The notes: generated by a model not told the origin, from the letters alone. 64,000 nucleotides of DNA from Planctomycetota bacterium (GCA_022711465.1 JAKLEZ010000019.1:52461-116460), one strand, 5' to 3'. Positions 9,551 through 19,720 are shown, numbered from the stretch's first letter. Numbers and translations are program-made.

Positions 9551-11785
9551 TCAGTCCGCGCAGTTCGGATCGGCGAGATGACCGCTGCCGCTGCAGCACC
9601 GCTGGAAGATGCCGAAGTCGGACTGGTCCACATCGGCGTCGACGTCGAAGTCGCATCGACGACAGACGAGGCTCTCGGCAGGAGGGATACTCGGGCCGGA
9701 GAGACAAGCCTGGAAAACACCGACGTCGTCACCGTCGACATCCCCGTCCGAGTCGAAGTCGGCGACGTGCGCGACCCGCACACGCGAGGTGTTGAAGTAC
9801 TCGTCCTGAGCCACGATCACGCCGCCGGCCCCGTCGCGCACCGTGGCGACGTAGTGATCGTCTGTCCTGCCCAGTCGGACGACGCGTGGCGCGCCGGTGC
9901 CGTCGTCGCCGTAGTAATAGTAGGCCACATGGCTATCGCTGATCTCGGCCTCGATCTGCCAAGCCCCTCCGCCCAGGCTGATTGCGGCCGCCATATGAAT
10001 TGCCGGCGGCGTCAGGTCGTTCAGCGCCGTCACGTTCCAGTCCGGCCAAGTCAGGCCCGAATTGAAGTTGTCGTCGAAAATGGACAGATGACTGAACGTG
10101 CCGTCAATCATGGTGCACGTCCCACTGACCACCCGCAACTTGCCTGGATCGCTGGTCCCGATGGGCCAGTCACAGGGAACATTGGCGTTGTTAACGATGG
10201 GCACGCGATCCCACCTGTAGCCCTGGATGCGCGAGCCGACCGCGTCGATGGCCACGGGGTCTACGCTGGCCAGTATGGTGTTGGCCCGCCAGTGGGTTGG
10301 CCCGCCGTTGTACCACAGGTCCGTCTCACCGCACACGATCGCATCCAGCACGCATAGGTACCGGCGTTGCTGGGTGGGCTGCACGCCCGCGCCCCGCCTC
10401 CAATACAGGAAGCTGCGGTGCAGATCGAGTAGTTCCCGCCAGAGGATGTCATTCCCGAAGTCCTTCTGATACGACGTGGCGCCGTAGACGTAGTGGGCGA
10501 CCCGGCATTGGCCCGCGCTCGTGGTGTTGTTGAATGTGCTCAGCATCGTTGCGCCCACCCAGTTCTTGAGGGCGAGCGTGTTAGGGTTGTGATAGTGTAC
10601 CTTCATCTTGGGCAGATCGATGATCAGATCCGCGTCCAGCAGGTAGTCGGTCAGGGCCCGGGTAGTGACGCAGTTGCCCTTGCCCGGGCCGGCAGTGCCG
10701 TGACCGTCGGTTGCGCCAAAATAGGCTGTAGAGTTGCCGTCGTGGGTTTTTTGGAGGTGACTGCTCAGGTAACCCGAGCCCGTGTAGGAGCTGGCTCCTG
10801 CCAGCGTCACCCAGGTGAACTTGGTGCGATCCTGGAAGTTGACCGGCGAGCCGACGACCCTGCCCGGGTACATCACCGCCAGCGCCGAGCACAGTTGCGG
10901 GTAGCCCATGCTGTTCACCTGGTTATTGGTCGGGCTGCCGCTGCTGTCACCGATGACAACTTCGGTGGCTCCTGCCGTCACGGCCATGTCTACCAGCGGG
11001 CGAGCCATGGCCGGGTGAGTATAAGCCGGCGAGCGGCCCTCCGCGTCGCCGACCCCACCGGCACGCACTGGGTAGTACTCCACCCAGTTCGGCTTGATGA
11101 CCACCTTGATCTGCCCGTCGCCGTTGACGTCGGCCACGAGATCGCGCAGCGGGTTGCTCCAAGGCCCAAGATTCAGATCGGCGACCGTCCGCCAGACAAG
11201 GTCGTACGCGGTATTGGCCCCAGGGCCGTAGGGCAGCGTCCCGTAGGTCACGGCGTCATCGCGGTTGACTGCGACGACGGATTCTGCAGCGTTGGGCGCC
11301 AGGACGCGCGGATTGAGGCTGTAGCTCGGGTTGACCAGGTCGGCTGGCGCCAACCGCGGCCATATGACCAGCGCCGGGTTGCCCGGTGTGTAGCTGTCGC
11401 CGTAGTCCGAGTAGACGGCCACGCCTGCCGACACGAGCAGAGACAGGACACCCGCCAACGCCACCGAACCCGTCGCCAACTCCATCAGCGAGTGATGCCG
11501 GCCGCCGCGGTGAGCCTTCCGGCACCGCGCCCAGGCCGGGATGAGCAGTACAGCCAGCGCCCCCAGGTTGGCCGCTGCCGCCTGTTGGCAGGGATAGGCT
11601 AGCCGCCGCGGCTGTGAGCCACTCCGCCAGAGCAGCCAGATCAACGAGGCGACAGCGATAGCGAACTTGCTGCGAACAATCAAGTGCCACAGCCACCGCC
11701 CGAAGCGTCCGGCCACAGCGCAATCCCACACCTTCTCGTGAACACCATGAGGAGACAGGCCAGGGCGTTGATCGTAATCGGTCAT
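9551..11785 (-). CDS. Membrane-anchored DUF362 protein with C-terminal dockerin-like module
   Basis: A 744-residue protein starting 7 nt after GGAGGAGG. Three hydrophobic segments (about 38-54, 72-87, 103-124) precede an extracytoplasmic DUF362-type domain (about 170-560), recognisable by VVIKPNWVEY, the VVIGDSSGSP loop and IDLPKMKVHYHNPNTLALKN. DUF362 proteins are often linked to iron-sulfur chemistry, but no ferredoxin cysteines are seen here. The last 65 residues are a paired Ca-binding repeat (DFDSDGDVDGDDVGVFQAC, then DVDADVDQSDFGIFQRC) of the kind found on the secreted proteins at 51-63 kb, suggesting the same surface or matrix attachment. Confidence 0.85.
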   Translation of the reverse strand: MTDYDQRPGLSPHGVHEKVWDCAVAGRFGRWLWHLIVRSKFAIAVASLIWLLWRSGSQPRRLAYPCQQAAAANLGALAVLLIPAWARCRKAHRGGRHHSLMELATGSVALAGVLSLLVSAGVAVYSDYGDSYTPGNPALVIWPRLAPADLVNPSYSLNPRVLAPNAAESVVAVNRDDAVTYGTLPYGPGANTAYDLVWRTVADLNLGPWSNPLRDLVADVNGDGQIKVVIKPNWVEYYPVRAGGVGDAEGRSPAYTHPAMARPLVDMAVTAGATEVVIGDSSGSPTNNQVNSMGYPQLCSALAVMYPGRVVGSPVNFQDRTKFTWVTLAGASSYTGSGYLSSHLQKTHDGNSTAYFGATDGHGTAGPGKGNCVTTRALTDYLLDADLIIDLPKMKVHYHNPNTLALKNWVGATMLSTFNNTTSAGQCRVAHYVYGATSYQKDFGNDILWRELLDLHRSFLYWRRGAGVQPTQQRRYLCVLDAIVCGETDLWYNGGPTHWRANTILASVDPVAIDAVGSRIQGYRWDRVPIVNNANVPCDWPIGTSDPGKLRVVSGTCTMIDGTFSHLSIFDDNFNSGLTWPDWNVTALNDLTPPAIHMAAAISLGGGAWQIEAEISDSHVAYYYYGDDGTGAPRVVRLGRTDDHYVATVRDGAGGVIVAQDEYFNTSRVRVAHVADFDSDGDVDGDDVGVFQACLSGPSIPPAESLVCRRCDFDVDADVDQSDFGIFQRCCSGSGHLADPNCAD

Positions 11786-12460
11786 GGGTGACCTCCTCCT
11801 CTGCGATCCCGAGCAGCCTCCGGAGAGCAATGCCAGGTGCAGATTGATTGTAACCGAGATTGCCGATGCGACCCAACCGGAGTCGCCTGCCGTCTCTGGG
11901 GGTTGCCTGACTTGCCCCCAGCTGGGCGCCCAGAAAGAGCCGCGTTCAATGCCGGCTCCGCCCGTTCGCGTCGCCCCGGTTTTCCGAGCTGTTTCTGGGG
12001 AGCCTTCAGACCCGCCCGTCGCCGTAGCCGTTCGGCCCGGTTGGGATTCACCCGCCAGCGTTCAGCCCGCCAAAGGGCCGCGGTCCGACGTTAGCCGTAC
12101 TGGCCCCGCCGCGCGGGGTGCTTGACTCCTCGGACGATTGTCCTACCATCGCGAACTCGGATCGGTCGGATGCCAATGGTGACCATGCAGGCAACGGCTG
12201 CGACGGGTGTCCGGCAGATGGCGGCCAGACCCCGGGGGGGGCTCGCGGTCAAGCCGTAGCCGACCCAGGCAATGACGGCGATATGGACACCCGGAGCCGC
12301 GCTGAGATGAACCAGGCCGAGGTCGATGTCGTATCCAAATATCGCCCGACGGCTCGAGATCATGGAATCCGAGCGGTGACTGGGCCATCCGCCCCAGGAA
12401 CCGTGTGGCGAGCCGGGCCGCGGCCTCAACAACTGACTCTCCTGAGAAAGGAATACCGCG
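11786..12460. other. Intergenic region containing decayed coding sequence
   Basis: About 675 bases between divergent genes. The stretch to 12117 shows nothing recognisable. From 12118 there is a relic of thrombospondin type 3 repeats (listed separately). An AAAGGA site before 12461 belongs to glycogen phosphorylase. Confidence 0.5.
12118..12240 (+). pseudogene. Relic of a thrombospondin type 3 (Ca-binding) repeat
   Basis: The frame reads DDCPTIANSDRSDANGDHAG and then NGCDGCPAD, which matches the family pattern DxCPxxxNxDQxDxDGDGxGDxCDxCP closely. The frame has no start with a ribosome site and loses all likeness after about 40 codons. It is therefore best read as the remnant of the C-terminus of a secreted protein whose body has been lost. 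Confidence 0.6.
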
Positions 12461-14971
12461 ATGAGCACAATGAACGCCGAGGTTCCCCCGACGTCCACGG
12501 GATCTGACGGTTTGGCGGGACTGCTCAAACAATACGGATGCGGCCCCATTCCCTTCGCGGGGACCGACAACGCGTTCTACGAGCGGCATCTCGTCTTCGA
12601 CAACATCCTCGATCCAGCCGCTGCCGGCCCACGCGAGCGTTTTGAGGCCTGTGCCCGCTCCGTGCGGGATGTGCTCTCGCAGCGCTGGGTCCTCACGGAG
12701 CAGACCTACGAGCGTGCGAACCCCAAGCGGGTGTACTATCTGTCGATGGAGTTCCTGATTGGCCGTTCGCTTGCCAACAATGTCACGAACCTGCTGCTCG
12801 ACCCTGTGGTGCAACAATCCATGAAGAGAAAGGGCATCGATGGACTCCAGGTGATTGAACAGGAACCCGATGCAGGGCTGGGCAACGGGGGGCTGGGACG
12901 GCTGGCCGCCTGCTTTCTTGACTCGATGGCCACGATGCAGATCCCGGCCATGGGCTACGGTTTGCGGTACGAATACGGGATCTTCAGGCAGTCGATCAAG
13001 GACGGCTGGCAGCATGAGCAGCCGGACAACTGGCTTCGCCGACCGGACCCGTGGGAGGTCGCGCGTCCGCACGAGCGGGTCGAAGTGAAGCTCAACTGCT
13101 CATTCGAGATGCGTGGCGGCGTGCTAAGAACCACACCCGGCCGCGAGTTACATCTTTTCGGTATCCCGTTTGATCGCCCCGTGGTCGGCTACGGCGGCAA
13201 GACCGTCAACACGCTCCGGCTCTGGGCGGCTGCCACCCCGGCCTACTTCGACTTCCAGAGGTTCAGTAGCGGCGACTTCGTGGGGGCACTGGCCGAGACG
13301 CTGACGGCCGAATCGCTCACCCGGGTGCTCTACCCCGACGATTCGACGAGCTTGGGTAAGGGCCTGCGGTTCGTGCAAGAGTATTTCCTGGTTGCCTGTT
13401 CGCTCGCCGACATTGTTCGGCGGTTTCAACGCAGCAACGCTGATTGGAGTTCGCTTCCGGAGAAGGTCGCCATACAGCTCAATGACACGCACCCGTCGAT
13501 GGCCGTGCCGGAGCTGATGCGGATTCTGCTGGACGAAGCCCACCTCGGGTGGGATGATGCCTGGAGCATCACCCAGCGGGCGCTGGCATACACGAACCAC
13601 ACGCTGCTGCCCGAGGCCCTGGAGACCTGGCCGCTCGCGTGGTTTCAGATCATGCTGCCGCGCCACCTGGAGATCATTCTCGAGATCAACCGCCGGCTGC
13701 TCGAGGTGGTTCGGAGTCGTTACCCCGGCGACGAAGGGCGTGTCGCCCGCGTGAGCCTCGTCCAGGAGGGAGACGAGCAGAAGATCCGCATGGCCAACCT
13801 GGCGATCGTCGGCACGCACAGCACCAATGGTGTAGCCGCCATTCACTCCGAATTGCTGCGCACGCAGACGGTCAGGGATCTGGCCGAGGTCTTTCCGGAG
13901 CGGTTCAGCAACAAGACCAACGGCGTCACGCCGCGGCGCTGGCTGTTGCTGGCGAACCCGGCGCTGGCCCGCACGATTACCCAGGCCATCGGCGACCGTT
14001 GGATCGCCGACCTCGGTCAACTGCTCAGGCTCAAGCCCCTGGCCGAGGACAAGGGATTCCGCGAGGCCTTCCGCAAGGCCAAGCGGGAGGCCAAGCGACG
14101 GTTCGCCGACTGGCTCAAGGCGACGTCCAGCCAGACGGTGGACCCGGACACGGTTTTCGACTGCCAAGTCAAACGGATCCACGAGTACAAGCGGCAACTG
14201 CTCAATGCCCTGCGGATTGTCGTGCTGTACAACCGGTTGCGGGAGAATCCGAAACTCGACCTGCCGCCGCGGACGTTCTTCTTCGCTGGTAAGGCGGCGC
14301 CGGCCTACCGACTGGCCAAGGTCATCATCAAGTTCATCAACAACCTGGCGAGCACGATTGAGGGTGATCCTGCGGTGCGCGACCGGCTCAAGGTCGTCTT
14401 TCTGCCCGAGTACTGCGTCTCGCTCGCTGAGCGACTGATCCCTGCGAGCGACGTGTCCAACCAGATCTCGACTGCCGGTTACGAGGCCAGCGGCACGAGC
14501 AACATGAAGTTCATGATGAACGGAGCGCTGACTGTCGGAACGCACGACGGGGCGAATATCGAGATGGCGGAGGAGGCAGGTGAGGACAATCTGTTCATGT
14601 TCGGGCTGACGACCGAGCAGGTGGCCGGCAGTCGGGCCTGGTACAACCCGTACTGGCATTATCAGAACGAGCCGGATACCCGGGCCGCACTCGACCTGAT
14701 CTTCTCGGGTCATTTCAGTCGTAACGAGCCGGGCGTGTCTGCCACCCTGCGTGACACCTTGCTGACGCACGGCGACTTCTACATGCACTTGGCAGACCTG
14801 ACGTCCTACGTCGAGGCACATCAACGGCTGGGCGAGTTGTATGCCGATCCGGACGGATGGGCGCGCAAGGCCATCCTCAACGTGGCCAGTTCCGGGAAGT
14901 TCTCCAGCGATCGCACGATTGCGGAATACGCGGCCGAGATCTGGAACGTGAAGCCGTGCCCGGTACCGTAG
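12461..14971 (+). CDS. glgP: Glycogen/starch/alpha-glucan phosphorylase
   Basis: An 836-residue cytosolic enzyme of full family length that releases glucose 1-phosphate from alpha-1,4-glucan using pyridoxal phosphate. Hallmarks are LSMEFLIGRSL, the glycine-rich DAGLGNGGLGRLAACFLDS, VAIQLNDTHPSMAVPELMR, ALAYTNHTLLPEALE and the PLP-binding lysine in EASGTSNMKFMMNGALT. The start is set by AAAGGA 9 nt upstream. The N-terminus has no long regulatory extension like that of animal enzymes. It stands alone between a decayed region and a phosphoesterase gene; no other glycogen genes are in the window. Confidence 0.97.
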   Translation: MSTMNAEVPPTSTGSDGLAGLLKQYGCGPIPFAGTDNAFYERHLVFDNILDPAAAGPRERFEACARSVRDVLSQRWVLTEQTYERANPKRVYYLSMEFLIGRSLANNVTNLLLDPVVQQSMKRKGIDGLQVIEQEPDAGLGNGGLGRLAACFLDSMATMQIPAMGYGLRYEYGIFRQSIKDGWQHEQPDNWLRRPDPWEVARPHERVEVKLNCSFEMRGGVLRTTPGRELHLFGIPFDRPVVGYGGKTVNTLRLWAAATPAYFDFQRFSSGDFVGALAETLTAESLTRVLYPDDSTSLGKGLRFVQEYFLVACSLADIVRRFQRSNADWSSLPEKVAIQLNDTHPSMAVPELMRILLDEAHLGWDDAWSITQRALAYTNHTLLPEALETWPLAWFQIMLPRHLEIILEINRRLLEVVRSRYPGDEGRVARVSLVQEGDEQKIRMANLAIVGTHSTNGVAAIHSELLRTQTVRDLAEVFPERFSNKTNGVTPRRWLLLANPALARTITQAIGDRWIADLGQLLRLKPLAEDKGFREAFRKAKREAKRRFADWLKATSSQTVDPDTVFDCQVKRIHEYKRQLLNALRIVVLYNRLRENPKLDLPPRTFFFAGKAAPAYRLAKVIIKFINNLASTIEGDPAVRDRLKVVFLPEYCVSLAERLIPASDVSNQISTAGYEASGTSNMKFMMNGALTVGTHDGANIEMAEEAGEDNLFMFGLTTEQVAGSRAWYNPYWHYQNEPDTRAALDLIFSGHFSRNEPGVSATLRDTLLTHGDFYMHLADLTSYVEAHQRLGELYADPDGWARKAILNVASSGKFSSDRTIAEYAAEIWNVKPCPVP

Positions 14972-15232
14972 AGTGATCTCCAGGGGCAGACGAGGCTCTC
15001 GTTCGGAGGCCGCGCTATTGGCCAATCTGACCGTGCATTCCTGCACGTTCGCCGGCAATTCGGCCGCGTTTGGAGGTGCCACACTCGCGTTGATCGACTG
15101 AAGTGTGCTGTCATTGAATACTCTCGGGTATTCGCCAGCAGCCATTCCTTTGGCCGGTTTGATCGATTATCCTGGTCGCCTGTGGTCCGAGAGAAGTACC
15201 ATTCCGGCGGGTGAAGCGTCTACAGGAGTACG

Positions 15233-17824
15233 ATGATGGAGTTCGTCCGGCTTCTGTGCGTACTGGTGGGCATTTCGTTTTCGCAGGCGGCGGACATCCA
15301 GGTCGGGCCGCTCAGTGCCGGCGGACACGTGGTGACCACCAAGCAGTTGATTCGTCCGGCCGGTGAGTCACTGGAGTTCGCGGGCCGGCCGGTGGACCTG
15401 GCGTTGTCGCCCAATGGAAGGAACCTCTACCTCAAGACCAACGACAGCCTCATCGTCATCGATACCCGGAGCTGGAGCATCCGGCAGAAGCTCGCACTCG
15501 GGAAGGGTCTGACGGGTTCGTTCCACGGACTCGCCGTCAAACCCGACGGCTCCCTACTGTACGTTACCACCTCGCAGAAGGTGATCCTGGAGATGCTGGT
15601 GGCGACCGACGGCACCGTGTCTGTGGCTCGTCATTTCGACATCGCCGCTCCCGACAAAGGCAGCTCGACGCCCTGCGGGCTTGCCCTCTCCCCCGACGAA
15701 CAGCTCGCCATCGTCTGCCTTTCCCGGAACAACACGGTGGGCGTTTTGCAGCTTTCCTCCGGCAAGCTGGTCAGGCAAATCCCCGTGGGCGTGGCCCCTT
15801 ACGACGTCGTGCTGACACGGGACGGCTCGGAGGCGTGGGTCTCCAACTGGGGTGGCCGGCGGGCGGGAGAAGGCGACCGCACCGCCATGTCCTCGGGCAC
15901 GCCCGCGCTGGCGGACGAGCGCGGTGTGGCCTGCAGCGGTACCGTCTCGCTCGTGGACCTGAAACGCGGCAAGGAAGTGGCCGAGGTGGAAACCGGGCTC
16001 CATCCGTGCGATCTGGTGTTGGATGCCACGAAAGACCTGCTGTATGTGGCCAATGCGAACTCGGATACGGTAACCGTTGTTGACACCCGCGCAAGGAAGG
16101 CCGTTCGCACCATTGCGGTTCGCCCGGACGACTCGCTGCCGTTCGGCAGCGCTCCCAACGCTCTCGCACTGGGGGATAATGGTGGTACGCTCTACGTAGC
16201 CAACGGCTGCAACAACGCCGTCGCAGTCATCGACACGCAGCTACGCGGCTTCATCCCCACCGGCTGGTACCCCGGCGCGCTGGCCATCGACAGCGGGTAC
16301 CTGTACATCGCCAACGTCAAGGGCTACGGCTCGCGCTACAAGAAGCCCGTCGACAAGAGCCTCGAGGGCAGGCAACGCAAGGAGGAGGACCTGGGCTGGA
16401 TGGTCTACGGCCATCTCGGAACGGTGCAGAAGGTCGAACTCCCCTCCGCGGAGCGGCTGGCGATCTACTCCCGCCAGGTACGCGACGATGCCGGCGTCCC
16501 CCAGACTCTTCGCGCCCTCGAGAAGGCCCAGGCCGGCGTCAAGCCTGTGCCTGTCCCCAAACACCCGGGCGAGCCGTCCACCATCGAACACGTCGTCTAT
16601 ATCATCAAGGAAAACAAGACCTACGATCAGGTCTTCGGTGACATGGGCAAAGGCAACAGCGAGCCAAGGCTCTGCGTCTTCGGCCGTGAGATCACGCCCA
16701 ACCATCACGCACTCGCCGATCAGTTCGTCCTCCTGGACAACTACTACTGCAACGGCGTGCTCTCCGCCGACGGCCACCAGTGGGCCACGCAGGGCTACGT
16801 CACCGACTACCTCGAAAAGGGCTTCGGAGGATTCCCGCGAAGCTACCCCTACAAGGGAGACGATCCGCTGACGTTCGCCTCTTCGGGTTTCATCTGGGAT
16901 AACGCCCTGCTGCACGGCCTGTCCTTCCGCAACTACGGCGAGATGAGCACGCAGGACAAACTGCCCGGCACGGTTCAGGAAATCTACGCGGACTACGTAG
17001 CCAGGAAGACCACGCCCCCGTTCAATCCCCGTTTCTCCATCGACACGCTGAAGCGCTATAGCTGCCAGCGATTTCCAGGCTTCTCCCTCGGCGTCCCCGA
17101 CCAAGTGCGGGCCGCTATCTTCCTCGAAGAACTGGCCGATGCTGAGAAGACTGGCCAGTGGCCCGAGCTCATCACCGTGGCCCTACCCAACAACCACACC
17201 CGCGGGCTGAGCCCCGGCGCACCGACGCCGTTGGCCTACGTGTGCGACAACGATCTAGCCCTCGCCCAGATCGTGGAGGGAATCTCCAAGAGCCGATTCT
17301 GGCCCAAGACGGCCATATTCGTCATCGAGGATGATCCCCAGAGCGGCTACGACCACGTCGACGGTCATCGCTCCGTCTGTCTGGTGATCAGCCCGTACGC
17401 CAAGCGCGGGGCTGTCGTGAGCCGGTTCTACAACCAGACCTCCGTGTTGCACACGATGCAACTCATTCTCGGCTTGCCGCCGATGAACCAGATGGATGCG
17501 ATGGCCCCGGTCATGGGCGAGTGTTTCACCGACACGCCCGACCTGACGCCCTACACCGCCCTGCCGGTCAGGCACACGCTCGAGGAGACCAACCCCCAAC
17601 CCGCCACCAAGGTCTCGCTCAAGCAGCGCTACTGGACCGACAAGAGTCTGGCGATGAACTTCGACCAACCGGACAGGGTGGACGACAACGTTTTGAACCG
17701 CGTCATCTGGTACTCGGTCAAGGGATTCGACACCCACTACCCGGCCGAATTCGCCGGTGCCCACGGCAAGGGTCTCAAGGCCCTGAACCTCTCGCTGGAT
17801 CCATCCGCGCGGGACGATGATTAG
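15233..17824 (+). CDS. Exported YVTN beta-propeller fused to a phosphoesterase (PF04185-like)
   Basis: An 863-residue protein with a short signal peptide (LLCVLVGISFSQAA). Residues 30-420 are YVTN/YncE-type blades (LALSPDEQLAIVCLSRNN, LYVANANSDTVTVVDTR, LYVANGCNNAVAVIDTQ). From about 445 the phosphoesterase domain starts with HVVYIIKENKTYDQVFGDMG. It continues with DNYYCNGVLSADGHQW, FVIEDDPQSGYDHVDGHRS and VISPYAKRGAVVSRFYNQTS, which place the metal-binding Asp/His residues expected of phospholipase C/acid-phosphatase-like members. A propeller plus phosphatase arrangement is widespread in soil bacteria; the substrate is unknown. The first of two tandem ATGs (15233 or 15236) is used, after AGGAG. 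Confidence 0.88.
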   Translation: MMEFVRLLCVLVGISFSQAADIQVGPLSAGGHVVTTKQLIRPAGESLEFAGRPVDLALSPNGRNLYLKTNDSLIVIDTRSWSIRQKLALGKGLTGSFHGLAVKPDGSLLYVTTSQKVILEMLVATDGTVSVARHFDIAAPDKGSSTPCGLALSPDEQLAIVCLSRNNTVGVLQLSSGKLVRQIPVGVAPYDVVLTRDGSEAWVSNWGGRRAGEGDRTAMSSGTPALADERGVACSGTVSLVDLKRGKEVAEVETGLHPCDLVLDATKDLLYVANANSDTVTVVDTRARKAVRTIAVRPDDSLPFGSAPNALALGDNGGTLYVANGCNNAVAVIDTQLRGFIPTGWYPGALAIDSGYLYIANVKGYGSRYKKPVDKSLEGRQRKEEDLGWMVYGHLGTVQKVELPSAERLAIYSRQVRDDAGVPQTLRALEKAQAGVKPVPVPKHPGEPSTIEHVVYIIKENKTYDQVFGDMGKGNSEPRLCVFGREITPNHHALADQFVLLDNYYCNGVLSADGHQWATQGYVTDYLEKGFGGFPRSYPYKGDDPLTFASSGFIWDNALLHGLSFRNYGEMSTQDKLPGTVQEIYADYVARKTTPPFNPRFSIDTLKRYSCQRFPGFSLGVPDQVRAAIFLEELADAEKTGQWPELITVALPNNHTRGLSPGAPTPLAYVCDNDLALAQIVEGISKSRFWPKTAIFVIEDDPQSGYDHVDGHRSVCLVISPYAKRGAVVSRFYNQTSVLHTMQLILGLPPMNQMDAMAPVMGECFTDTPDLTPYTALPVRHTLEETNPQPATKVSLKQRYWTDKSLAMNFDQPDRVDDNVLNRVIWYSVKGFDTHYPAEFAGAHGKGLKALNLSLDPSARDDD

Positions 17825-17917
17825 AGAGGTCTGTCCGGCGGCCCGAGGTTCCCGTCGGCCGACTTCCCGGCCTGCCTCCTCGCATCGTCGATGCACCCGC
17901 CAAGACAGGAGAAGCTG

Positions 17918-18118
17918 TCAGCCGAAAAACGCCACGTGCCCATGCCGGTTAGGGGCAAACACACGATGGAACTCCACGAGTCGAGTTGAAGAGTCGGGAA
18001 GCGGCTCATCGGACATGATGATTCGTGTGCAAGTGACTTGCCCCCTCGCTTGATATGCAGTCGCAGTCAGTGAGCACCCGAACAGAAACGACATGATGAG
18101 CATTCGGCGAGAGGCCAT
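17918..18118 (-). CDS. Short exported peptide fused downstream of the broken serpin, possibly a gene fragment
   Basis: The serpin frame below continues without stop to 17918, but an internal ATG at 18118 has its own AAAGGA 8 nt upstream. It would encode 66 residues starting with a clear signal peptide (RRMLIMSFLFGCSLTATAYQARG). The remainder (about 40 residues, with DSSTRLVEFHRVF) matches nothing I know. It is probably the 5' end of another secreted-protein gene whose body is gone, rather than a functional small protein. Confidence 0.4.
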   Translation of the reverse strand: MASRRMLIMSFLFGCSLTATAYQARGQVTCTRIIMSDEPLPDSSTRLVEFHRVFAPNRHGHVAFFG

Positions 18119-18199
18119 GTGTTTCGTCCTTTCATGCTGACGCCACAATCGGCGATCCGGCAGTCCAAAGCCCGCCACTTCGGGGGCTCTACGTGTGGA

Positions 18200-18805
18200 T
18201 ACGCGAACCCCATCCTCCTTCTGAAGCAGCTCCTTGATCTTGTCCTTGGTCTTCTCGGCCACCCAAGCGTTGATGGTCCCCCGCGCCTGCTCGGTGCTCT
18301 TGGCGAAGTCGACTTGCCTGAAGCCCGCGCCGAAAAACTCGTTGTTATTGCCGAGGAACGGATTGAGGAACGGCTCTCCCTGCTGGCCCCATAGGGCGTT
18401 GGCGATGTCCAGGCTGCCGTGCGTGTCCTTGCCCGCCGCATTCAGCGACATCGCCAGGTCCGCGAATGCCGGGGGTACCTTGCCCTTCGCCAACTCGAAA
18501 TGGAGCACCCGGGCCATCTGTTCCGCCGTCTGGCCGCTGGCTCCCGCGTACGTCATGGCCAGGGCCGTCGAAATACTGTGGGGCGAGAAGGCCAGATTGC
18601 CTTCTTTCGTCCGCACCTGGGCATAGAGATCCCATCCGAATGCGGCATTGCCTTTCGCCACGCTCATTGCGTTGGCATTCAAGGGTTGCCCCGGTATCGG
18701 TGACTTGCGCTCCGCCGCGGCGGTTTCCGCCCTGACAGTCGTTGTACAAACCAGTGCCACCCACAGGCATGCCACCGCGGCATGCCGAACCATTTCCTTC
18801 GTCAT
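18200..18805 (-). pseudogene. Truncated serpin (N-terminal part only)
   Basis: The frame starts at ATG 18805 (AGGAG about 8 nt upstream) with a signal peptide and then reads as the N-terminal third to half of a serpin: NLAFSPHSISTALAMTYAGA, a helix ending in ELAKGK, LDIANALWGQ, and INAWVAEKTKDKIKELLQ. In the intact paralogue at 45570-46778 the same segment is followed by the strand-3A region, breach and reactive-centre loop. Here the likeness ends after KELLQKEDG and the frame runs into unrelated sequence. Without beta-sheet A completion or a reactive loop it cannot inhibit proteases. Confidence 0.8.
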
Positions 18806-18978
18806 GGCCGAATCTCCTGCCTGCGGACCGATCGCCGCCGATGCCGACACCGCTGGGCAACCTCTGTCCCACAGCCCTTTGGACGCAGGAACGGCCGGCC
18901 GGTTCCCAAAATCCGGGCTTTTGATCTCTCGTCTCCAACCGTTGCTTGGGGGAGAGGCCGAGTGTTGAGCTCCAAGTA

Positions 18979-18998
18979 CCCGACATTTTCCATTTGAC
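18979..18998 (+). repeat. Possible imperfect terminal inverted repeat of the IS1380-like element (left)
   Basis: Reads CCCGACATTTTCCATTTGAC. Compared with the inward-reading sequence at the other side (complement of 19808-19827) 12 of 20 positions agree in the pattern CCC....TTT.CC...TGAC. The distance fits the shortened transposase gene. Assignment is tentative. Confidence 0.35.
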
Positions 18999-19030
18999 CT
19001 TGCCCGGCTACACCGCCGGCTCGTGTTCCG

Positions 19031-19720
19031 TCATTGCACCAGCGCCCCCCCGTTGAACACCTTCGCACCGATCTTGACCAGCTTCTCTCGCATCGTGGTC
19101 ATCGTCCAGTGCTTTACGCGCGGCGGCAGCACCAGCCGACGCAGGAAGTCGCCCAGGTGGTTGAAGCAGAAGATGGGGTGGTAGCAGATGCATTCAAAAT
19201 GGCCGTTGTAGGCCGAGCCTTCCTGTCGTCCGTAGGTCTCGCTCACCGAACTGTCCACATCGAGGATCACCTTGTCCAAGACACGGCGTTGGCGAACACG
19301 GTCAATCCACATCCCCGGCAGATTCATCAGCGCCTTGCGGTTTTTCCTGGCCGTCAGAATCTCCGTCTCGAAGCGGCTCATCTGACTGGTGGACGCGACC
19401 TGTCGATCCTTGGCCCGGCCACCAACCACCTGACGCATGGCCGGGTCAACGGCCAATCGTTCCGCGTCGTTCGTATCCTCGTAACCCGCCAGCCGACTGT
19501 ACACCGCCTGCCGCAACATGGCCGCCAGCTCGTGCTGGGTGTTCATGCCTCGGCGAGGATCGCGGAACAAGTCGTCCGCCAGCGCCGTCAGCCCCAGCGC
19601 TTCATCGAGTTCGCGATACGCAACCAGCCCTGCGTCAGAGGTGACAGCCGCCCCCTGGAACTTCAGCTTGATCTGGCTGTCAAAATCGACCCGCAACGCC
19701 TCCGTGCGTGCTTCACCCAT
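19031..19720 (-). pseudogene. IS1380-family transposase with large internal deletion
   Basis: The 229-residue frame opens 7 nt after GGAG and has the typical N-terminus of IS1380 transposases (KLKFQGAAVTSDAGLVAYRE, LDEALGLT, MLRQAVYSRLAGYEDTNDAE) and the first catalytic Asp region (VILDVDSSVSETYGRQEGSA). Just after HPIFCFNHLGDFL it jumps to the family C-terminus (WTMTTMREKLVKIGAKV). Family members are about 430-460 residues, so roughly 200 residues including the remaining DDE residues are missing. The deletion kept the frame, which makes it easy to mistake for an intact gene. It should be inactive by itself. Confidence 0.8.

Noticed and set aside
13148..15145. A 665-codon open frame antisense to glycogen phosphorylase
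   Set aside because: It mirrors the third-codon GC bias of the real gene, has no ribosome site and no family likeness.
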